Assembly (NCBI GenBank): GCA_016716385.1
Contig: JADJWL010000006.1
Location: forward strand, 124,001-188,000
Direction of reading: 5' to 3'
From: Bryobacterales bacterium
GTDB lineage: Bacteria > Acidobacteriota > Terriglobia > Bryobacterales > Bryobacteraceae
DNA length: 64,000 bases
The notes under the pieces were generated by a model. That model had not been told where the DNA came from, searched no databases, and saw only the letters and a program-made list of their open reading frames with translations. The position numbers and the translations under genes are program-made. This document shows positions 58,728 through 64,000 of this stretch, piece by piece (position 1 is the stretch's first letter; each line of letters opens with the position of its first letter).

Positions 58728-60506
58728 TCAACGGCCGTGCGTTGCCAGGAACCGGGAGGCTGCTTCCCGCCCCATGTGGCGGTCCAGGACCGCGCGGTCC
58801 GTCTCCCGCAAATCGACCAGGATCAGCCCGTCGAGCGCATTGCTGAAGTGAGGGTCCACGGAAAACGCCAGGACCTTGCCCCCCAGCCGGATATACTGGC
58901 GGAGGAGAACCGGCACGCCCTTCTCTACTCCCTCGATGTCGGCGATCGGTTCGGCCAACTCCTCCAAGTCGCGGAAGACGCGGCTGAACATTTCGCCGTC
59001 CCAGGCGCGCACCGGCGACGTACGGAAGGGCCGCTTCGGTCTGACGAGAGCAGCGTAGGGAGTCGTTGCCGCCTGCGTTTCCAGAAAACGCACCATCAAC
59101 TGCCGGGACATCGGATGATAGCCGTTGCTGATGCTGACCGGCCCGAACAGCACGGGGGCGTCCGGGCGGCTGGCGACATAGCGGCCGATGCCCCGCCACA
59201 GCATCAACAGCGGCGAGAATTGCCGCTGGTATTCCGGACGCACAAAGCTGCGGCCCAATTCCAGTGCGGGTCCGGTTGCGTGGAACAAGCGCTCGTCGAA
59301 GTCGAACAGCGTCGATGAGTACAGCCCCCGCAGACCGTGGCGGCTCAGGATCTCGCGGGTTTCACCGAGGCGGTAGGCGCCCACGATTTCCTCCCGCTCA
59401 TGGTTCCACACGAACAGGTGGAGATAGTGGCCGTCGAACCAGTCGAGATCCGTCTCGCGCCCGGTGCCTTCGCCCGCGCGGCGGAACGTGATCTCGCGCA
59501 GGCGGCCGATCTCATCGAGGACACGCGGCGCTTCGGCGGCGCGGGCCGCATAGACCGTCAGATCCCGAGCCCGGTCGAGCCGGCAGTGCTCGGGCAGCGC
59601 AGCGATCTCCTCCGCCAGGGTCTCGCGCAGGGGTCCGGACCGTACCGGGTGCGGCGTCCGGGGCGGAGCCTCGTGCCGCTGCCGGTTGCGCGCTGCCAGC
59701 AGATAGACGCGCCCTCGCAGGTAGTTCGTGATGGCCGCGTCGTCGTCGAGCGCGGCCAGCGTGCTGTGCGGAATGGCTCGCCCCACCCGAAGCTCCACGG
59801 TGCGTCCCCGCTTATTCAGGAACTGGCTGGGCAGTGCGGCTGTCCGCAGCTTCGGATGAATCAGGCCCAGCACCTGGAACGGAATGCTGTTGTGGCCGTC
59901 GAAGAAGAGCGGCACGGCCGACGCTCCGCTCATGCGGATCAGGCGCGCCACGGTCGGGTTCCACGCCGGATCGGCCACTCCCCCCCACTGTGGATGCCAG
60001 TGCGACACCGCGCCCGAGGGGAACATCACGAGCATGCCTCCGCTCTTCAACCACTGAATCGCCGCCTTCAGCGCCTTGAGGTTCGCCGCCGCCGCTTCCT
60101 TGCCTCCAAACGGATCGACGAAGATGCAGAGATCGCGCAGCTCGGGCATCTCCGCAAGAAGGTAGTTCGTCACTACTTTGACATCCGGCCGGATACGCGG
60201 CAGGAGCGAACCAAGGACGGGGCCTTCCAGCATCCCGAACGGATGGTTGGCCGCAATTACGACGGGTCCGGACGTGGGAATTCGGGCCAGATCCTCCGGC
60301 GCGATTTCGATACGGACATCGAGCTGTTCGAGGAGGCTGTCGTGAATGGACCGGTCCCCGAAGATCCTGGCGCGCTGGTAGATCTCGCGGAGACGGTCGA
60401 GCGACAGAACTCTTTCGGAGAACGAGACGAACGGAGCGGGAAGACGGCTGTTGCGCACGGCGCCGAAGACGCCGGGCTTGGGCGCGGCACCCTCAAGGTT
60501 TGGCAT
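58728..60506 (-). CDS. Fused acyltransferase/GNAT protein, OlsF-like
   Basis: A 592-residue two-domain protein. Residues 60-290 are a PlsC-type lysophospholipid acyltransferase (AANHPFGMLEG with His88 and Glu94; MFPSGAVSHW). Residues 310-590 are a GNAT-like N-acyltransferase of the OlsB class: LELGRSFVRPEYQRQFSPLLMLWRGIGRYV and LFGPVSISNGYHPMSRQLMVRFL. The combination corresponds to OlsF-type bifunctional ornithine-lipid synthases, in which one domain N-acylates an amino acid and the other O-acylates the product. The amino acid used is not known here. An amino-lipid of this type would change the outer-membrane surface without using phosphate. It ends next to the membrane-anchored protein gene. 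Confidence 0.8.
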   Translation of the reverse strand: MPNLEGAAPKPGVFGAVRNSRLPAPFVSFSERVLSLDRLREIYQRARIFGDRSIHDSLLEQLDVRIEIAPEDLARIPTSGPVVIAANHPFGMLEGPVLGSLLPRIRPDVKVVTNYLLAEMPELRDLCIFVDPFGGKEAAAANLKALKAAIQWLKSGGMLVMFPSGAVSHWHPQWGGVADPAWNPTVARLIRMSGASAVPLFFDGHNSIPFQVLGLIHPKLRTAALPSQFLNKRGRTVELRVGRAIPHSTLAALDDDAAITNYLRGRVYLLAARNRQRHEAPPRTPHPVRSGPLRETLAEEIAALPEHCRLDRARDLTVYAARAAEAPRVLDEIGRLREITFRRAGEGTGRETDLDWFDGHYLHLFVWNHEREEIVGAYRLGETREILSRHGLRGLYSSTLFDFDERLFHATGPALELGRSFVRPEYQRQFSPLLMLWRGIGRYVASRPDAPVLFGPVSISNGYHPMSRQLMVRFLETQAATTPYAALVRPKRPFRTSPVRAWDGEMFSRVFRDLEELAEPIADIEGVEKGVPVLLRQYIRLGGKVLAFSVDPHFSNALDGLILVDLRETDRAVLDRHMGREAASRFLATHGR

Positions 60507-60549
60507 TACCTACAGTTCTACTTGCGCCCGATTACAGCACGATGAGGGA

Positions 60550-61395
60550 TCAGTGAGATTGTGATGAAGAACGATTCCGTGCGGTCAGGACGCGGGGAAT
60601 TCCCGCCAGGTCCGGAATCGTGGCGATCTCGTCCCATCGGCCGGCCGCGAGCATGGCGCACACCGGCTCGTGGAGCCGGAAGCCGATTTCGACGGCGATG
60701 CGGCCGCCGGGACGCACCACCCGGCCGGCACAGGCGATCAGCCGGGCGTAGATCTCGGCGCCGGTGGGTCCGCCGGCCAGGGCGACGCGCGGCTCAAAGT
60801 CGCGAACCTCGCGCTGGAGGTGGGCGATGTCGCCGTCCGGCACGTAGGGTGGATTCGACACGAGCAGGTCCACCGATGCGGTCGCCAGGGCCGAAGCCAG
60901 GTCGCAGGCGATGAAGCGCACCGCCGCTCCCAACCGCGCGGCATTGCCGGAGGCGACCGTGAGCGCGGCCCGAGACACGTCGGTCGCGTAGGCCGCCGCG
61001 CCGGTTTCGAGCGCCAGTGTCACGGCGATCGCACCCGAACCGCAGCCGACATCGACGAAGCGCTCCGGGCGCGGACCGGCCAGGACAGCTTCGATCAAGT
61101 GCTCCGTCTCGGGCCGCGGAATCAGCACGTCCGGGGTCACGCGGAACGGGCGGCCGTAGAATTCCTGGACCTTGGTGATGTATTGCGTGGGTTTGCCCTG
61201 CATCCGCTCATGCAGGTAGCGGCCGTAGTGGAGCCACTCCACTTCGCGCAGTTCGTATTCGGAGTGGCTGTAGAGAAACGTGCGCTCGCGGCGCAGGGCG
61301 TGGGCCAGCAGGACCTCGGCGGTCAGACGCGGCGCCGGGATCGCGCAATCCGTGAACAGCCGCGTTCCCTGCTCCAGCGCCGTCCGTACTGTCAT
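60550..61395 (-). CDS. prmC: Release-factor glutamine methyltransferase PrmC
   Basis: A 281-residue SAM-dependent methyltransferase that methylates the GGQ glutamine of peptide release factors. The N-terminal helical domain contains LLAHALRRERTFLYSHSEYELREVE and then YITKVQEFYGRPFRVTPDVLIPRPETEHLIEAVL, the usual family segment. The SAM site is VDVGCGSGAIAVTLAL, and the NPPY motif is in LLVSNPPYVPDGD. The end matches ALL VLTARN-type PrmC. The start region is part of a 28-bp direct repeat also found before the DUF429 gene. Confidence 0.95.
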   Translation of the reverse strand: MTVRTALEQGTRLFTDCAIPAPRLTAEVLLAHALRRERTFLYSHSEYELREVEWLHYGRYLHERMQGKPTQYITKVQEFYGRPFRVTPDVLIPRPETEHLIEAVLAGPRPERFVDVGCGSGAIAVTLALETGAAAYATDVSRAALTVASGNAARLGAAVRFIACDLASALATASVDLLVSNPPYVPDGDIAHLQREVRDFEPRVALAGGPTGAEIYARLIACAGRVVRPGGRIAVEIGFRLHEPVCAMLAAGRWDEIATIPDLAGIPRVLTARNRSSSQSH

Positions 61396-61418
61396 CTGAC
61401 TCAGTGTAGCGGCATGCG
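61391..61418. repeat. 28-bp direct repeat, copy 1
   Basis: Spans the prmC start codon and upstream DNA. It matches 62429-62456 at 26 of 28 positions (GTCATCTGACTCAGTGTA, then CGG and ATGCG with single substitutions between). The copies flank the gene at 61444-62331. They could be remnants of a duplication or insertion event. Confidence 0.85.
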
Positions 61419-61443
61419 GCGCGCCGGGTGCGTTTGGCCAGAC

Positions 61444-62331
61444 TTATCTCTTGACCGGCGCAGAGCCAAGGGTTCCTGAAGGCGGCGCTGCGGGTACATT
61501 CCCAAACGTCCCTCCAAAGGAGCCAGACTGATTGGTTTCAGGCGGGGAGGGCGGCATCGGCACCGGAGCCACCGTCAGCATGTAGTAACGAACCCCAGGA
61601 TCAAAAAGCAATCGATACGACAGAAGCACCCCAGCTTCCGATGAGACCAAGGCACCGCGAATCTGCGTTGTGATCTCCCTAAAGAGATCCCGTAGTACAG
61701 ATGCTGCCGGGGTCCTGTCGGCGCCGAGGTTGACTCGTGTTGTCGCGAATGCGCCCATCGGAAGCCAGGCGAGGCCGACTTTGACTCCGCGCGCGGCCGA
61801 CACCTGCTTCAGAACTTCATCGAGCACCTCCGCGGCCGCCCTCTCCTGCCGGTCGAATGACACCGGAGCCGACAACACGGAAGTCACGGTTGTCCACTCG
61901 CCCTGTGCGGTCCTTAACGCGACTGGCGTGACGGTCAACGCGTCTGCTTCCTGTAGGAGCCTGAAGCGGCCAGGGAAGCCTGCCCCTTCATAAGCGCTCA
62001 GCAACTGACCGATCGCCGGGAGTGCGTCCGCGACTACGCCGGGCCGCACTGGCACGTGGGGCATTGCCAGCCTTCCCCCGCGAGGTACGCGGATGCGCGC
62101 ATTCGGGTTTGCCGCCCGCTGACGGGGGTTCTGAACTTGATCTGTGATGTCTTGAATATCGCCCTCAAACTGAAATGGCGGGTCCTCGTAGTTGATGGCG
62201 ATTCGATAGTTCCGCTGCAAGTGGTCGACGGCCTGCATCAGCGGCCTTGGGTCATCGATTTCGATTGCCGGAGCTACTTGCGCAGCGACAGAGCTTGAGA
62301 GCATTAACCATGCAGCAACTAGACGAACCAT
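61444..62331 (-). CDS. Secreted protein of unknown function
   Basis: A 295-residue protein from ATG 62331 (signal MVRLVAAWLMLSSSVAAQ). After signal removal the chain reads LMQAVDHLQRNYRIAINYEDPPFQFEGDIQDITDQVQNPRQRAANPNARIRVPRGG (STN-like start), then helices and strands (DEVLKQVSAARGVKVGLAWLP), ending in a Pro/Gly/Ser-rich tail. No known domain is recognised with certainty, but the early part resembles secretin/TonB-N (STN) domains. It lies between two copies of a 28-bp repeat and so may have been inserted between prmC and the DUF429 gene. Confidence 0.7.
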   Translation of the reverse strand: MVRLVAAWLMLSSSVAAQVAPAIEIDDPRPLMQAVDHLQRNYRIAINYEDPPFQFEGDIQDITDQVQNPRQRAANPNARIRVPRGGRLAMPHVPVRPGVVADALPAIGQLLSAYEGAGFPGRFRLLQEADALTVTPVALRTAQGEWTTVTSVLSAPVSFDRQERAAAEVLDEVLKQVSAARGVKVGLAWLPMGAFATTRVNLGADRTPAASVLRDLFREITTQIRGALVSSEAGVLLSYRLLFDPGVRYYMLTVAPVPMPPSPPETNQSGSFGGTFGNVPAAPPSGTLGSAPVKR

Positions 62332-62428
62332 CGTTCTTCCCCGATGCCACAGAGTCCAAGCTGCGCTTGCCAGACTGGGGAAGCGCATCGTCGTGGGATT
62401 CGAAGATGCGGCGTGACGGCAGCGTCCG

Positions 62429-62456
62429 GTCATCTGACTCAGTGTAACGGTATGCG
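62429..62456. repeat. 28-bp direct repeat, copy 2
   Basis: Second copy of the repeat at 61391-61418. It includes the start codon of the DUF429 gene (ATG 62452). On the minus strand it preserves an ATG ACC GGA CGC start that resembles the beginning of prmC (ATG ACA GTA CGG), so a decayed copy of that start lies here. Confidence 0.8.
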
Positions 62457-63279
62457 CTTCCTGGGGATCGATTTCGGCTGGCAGGGACACCCGAGCGGGG
62501 TGGCGTCGCTCGGCTGGGACGGGCGTGCGTTGACCACTCGGGCGCTCGACCGGCTGCAAACGGCCGGGGAGGTGCTCGAGTGGATCGCGCGGGAAGCGGG
62601 ACGCCACGGGGCCATGATTGCGGTCGACGCCCCGACGATCATCGTGAATCCCACGGGACGCCGTCCCGCCGAAGCCGAGGCGCAGCGCAAGTTCGCGCGC
62701 TACCATGCCGGCTGCCATCCGGCTAACCTCGGGCGCCCCTTCGCGGCGCACACGGTGGCGTTCGGACGGTCGCTCGAAGCCATGGGCTTCGTGCATGCCT
62801 GCCGCATCGAGCCGCGGCGCGCCGGACGCTACCAGATCGAGGTGCATCCGCACGCGGCGGCGGTCCGGCTATTTGAACTGGACCGCATCGTGAAGTACAA
62901 GAAGGGCACGGTGGCACAGCGCGCGGCGGAACTGGAACGCTTCCGGGGACTCCTGCTGCAGTTCCTGCCGCGCCTGCGGCCGGCGGTCGCGGGACTCGCT
63001 CTTCCCGCTGCCACACCGCCGCTCAAGGACTCCGAAGACCGCTTCGATGCCCTGCTCGCCGCCTATACGGGAGCGCACTGGTGGTATTGGGGAACCGCGC
63101 GCAACGACGTGCTGGGCGACGGCGAAACGGGCTACATCGTGGTGCCGCTGGCAGCGAGTTCGGGCGTCCAGGAATCCCCGCCGTATACGGATTGCAGCAG
63201 ATTGCCCGTCAATACCTGGGACGGGGCGCCATGCGCCACCACCTCGCCTTCCCGCAGGATGACCAGCGAATCCGCATAG
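62452..63279 (+). CDS. DUF429-family protein
   Basis: A 275-residue protein of the DUF429 family, with an RNase-H-like start (MRFLGIDFGWQGHPSGVASLGWDG), an Asp in IAVDAPTIIVNPTGRRPAE, EVHPHAAAVRLFEL, the KDSEDRFDALLAAYTGAHWW motif and DGETGYIVVP. The family is predicted to be a nuclease-like fold but is not characterised. After DGETGYIVVP (about residue 230), where family members usually end, the chain runs 45 residues further, antisense to the ABC gene. The extension may result from a lost stop codon. Confidence 0.8.
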   Translation: MRFLGIDFGWQGHPSGVASLGWDGRALTTRALDRLQTAGEVLEWIAREAGRHGAMIAVDAPTIIVNPTGRRPAEAEAQRKFARYHAGCHPANLGRPFAAHTVAFGRSLEAMGFVHACRIEPRRAGRYQIEVHPHAAAVRLFELDRIVKYKKGTVAQRAAELERFRGLLLQFLPRLRPAVAGLALPAATPPLKDSEDRFDALLAAYTGAHWWYWGTARNDVLGDGETGYIVVPLAASSGVQESPPYTDCSRLPVNTWDGAPCATTSPSRRMTSESA

Positions 63280-63899
63280 GCCGCCGCCGGAAACAGATCA
63301 GGAACGAAACACAGCACGGATACCCCACTCGCGGCGAATCGCTTGAGCATGCCGAGGAGGCGGCACTGGGCGGCCAGGTCGATCCCGAGGAACGGTTCGT
63401 CCAGCCACAGGTCACGGAGGGCGCCTGGCGCCAGCGGCTCCCAGATCTGGGCCATAGCTTGCGCCAGAAGCACGCGCCGCTGTTCGCCCAGCGCGAGGCC
63501 GGGGAAGCACCGTCCCGCCAGATCCCTCACACCGGCAGCCGCCATCGCCTGATCGGCAATACACGCGTTGTGCCAGGACGGCATCCCGGCATGAACGAGA
63601 CGCCCCATCCGGACCACGTCCCGGACCGGACACGCAAGGCCGCGGGGAATGTCCTGTTCGAGCGCCGCGCGGCGCAACGCAAGCTTCTTCCGCGGCCAGA
63701 CCCGCAAGGGACACCCGTCCAGCACCACGTCCCCGCTGTCCGGCACGAGTTCACCGTGCAGCGCGCGCCACAGCGAGGTCTTTCCCGCCCCTTCCGGACC
63801 GGCCACCACGGCCAAGCCCTGATCCGGGAGCGTCAGGCTCAGTTCGTTCAACACGGGAATATTCCCGTAAGAAACCGTCAGGTTGCGAAGGCGGATCAT
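63132..63899 (-). CDS. ABC transporter ATP-binding protein, heme/siderophore type, degenerate
   Basis: A 255-residue ATPase of the HmuV/FecE type. Walker A is GPEGAGKTS (34-42) and Walker B is LWLDEPFLGIDLAAQ. Two usual features are altered: the signature is LALGEQRRVLL where LSGGQ-like is expected, and the H-loop has Pro where His should be (CFVPDLFPAAAYAD). ATP turnover may be weak. No permease or binding protein is visible, since the operon would continue beyond the window. Its last 148 bp overlap the DUF429 gene antisense. An inverted repeat lies upstream. Confidence 0.85.
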   Translation of the reverse strand: MIRLRNLTVSYGNIPVLNELSLTLPDQGLAVVAGPEGAGKTSLWRALHGELVPDSGDVVLDGCPLRVWPRKKLALRRAALEQDIPRGLACPVRDVVRMGRLVHAGMPSWHNACIADQAMAAAGVRDLAGRCFPGLALGEQRRVLLAQAMAQIWEPLAPGALRDLWLDEPFLGIDLAAQCRLLGMLKRFAASGVSVLCFVPDLFPAAAYADSLVILREGEVVAHGAPSQVLTGNLLQSVYGGDSWTPELAASGTTM

Positions 63900-63948
63900 G
63901 GCTCGTGTAGATGCACTTGATTTGCAACTAATGCCATCCTACCATATC

Positions 63949-63963
63949 GGACCATTTTGGTCC
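63949..63963. promoter_or_regulatory. Palindrome upstream of the ABC gene
   Basis: GGACCA (63949-63954), TTT, TGGTCC (63958-63963) is a perfect 6-bp inverted repeat about 50 bp before the ABC gene start. The 63900-64000 region is AT-richer than the rest. It may be an operator for this gene or for one beyond the window. No gene starts are visible in the last 100 bp. Confidence 0.45.
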
Positions 63964-64000
63964 AGGAAGAATTTTCGCCCTAATAGGTGCGCGTGCCGGC

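Noticed and set aside
1..64000. Insertion sequences or prophage
   Set aside because: No transposase, integrase or phage structural gene can be read in any frame, and no long terminal inverted repeats were seen. The only insertion hint is the 28-bp direct repeat.

Overview
The window is about 64 kb of dense, GC-rich, diderm bacterial chromosome. I count 56 probable protein genes, one tRNA gene and one clear pseudogene. I see no transposase, phage gene, rRNA or CRISPR array. The gene content suggests an Acidobacteriota member of the Bryobacterales/'Candidatus Solibacter' type. It has lipid A/Kdo assembly, squalene-hopene cyclase, a fused ornithine-lipid-type acyltransferase, three TonB-dependent receptors with carboxypeptidase-regulatory-like N-termini, a signal-peptide-bearing rhamnonate-dehydratase-like enolase, and many small secreted proteins of the kind seen in that group. 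The taxonomy is inferred from gene content, not from a marker search.

Layout. 1-3.1 kb: end of a CoA-binding protein, an exported enolase-superfamily enzyme, and a divergent TetR gene behind two tandem operators, translationally coupled to two VOC (PhnB-like) genes. 3.2-6.1 kb: tRNA-Gln(CTG), an S9 peptidase and a short adenylate kinase. 6.1-10.6 kb: a polyphosphate operon made of PPK1, two single-domain PPK2 genes that look like the two halves of a polyP:AMP phosphotransferase, and a metallophosphoesterase. 10.6-14.8 kb: FtsB-like protein, CutA, a HAD phosphatase, and a sensor-kinase-like protein that has lost its phospho-acceptor residues. 14.8-18 kb: a tight operon of HpaI-type aldolase, GMC oxidoreductase with a four-Cys motif, Tat-type subunit 3 and a small protein. 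18-27.2 kb: metal traffic, with a TonB receptor carrying a His/Asp tandem-repeat loop and a small CxxC partner, YggX, a second TonB receptor and two CNNM/CorC proteins. 27.4-33.4 kb: glycosyltransferase, secreted protein, DeoC with an unusual Cys-rich N-terminus, GAF-GAF-PP2C phosphatase and LysA in near-overlapping order. 33.6-39.3 kb: squalene-hopene cyclase convergent with pyruvate carboxylase, then a DUF3303 protein. 39.4-47.6 kb: beta-helix protein plus oligogalacturonate-lyase-like propeller, OmpA/coiled-coil protein, Glu-Q-RS, PQQ-type propeller and Ycf48-like protein. 47.7-54.2 kb: a third TonB receptor, a VapBC-type pair, acyl-CoA dehydrogenase, a CDGSH protein and a Mrp-type ATPase lacking its CxxC. 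54.3-64 kb: a WaaA-LpxK fusion, a P450 remnant, a 14-cysteine secreted protein with a poly-C tract, an OlsF-like fusion, PrmC, a secreted protein flanked by a 28-bp direct repeat, a DUF429 protein and a degenerate heme-type ABC ATPase.

How the genes work together. Envelope construction (LpxK/WaaA, hopanoid, ornithine-lipid-like), metal and siderophore uptake, and phosphate storage/energy (polyP with adenylate kinase) dominate. Many genes sit in 1-11 bp overlaps, which indicates translationally coupled operons. Several enzymes are fused, split or stripped of catalytic residues, and these are the main items for follow-up.
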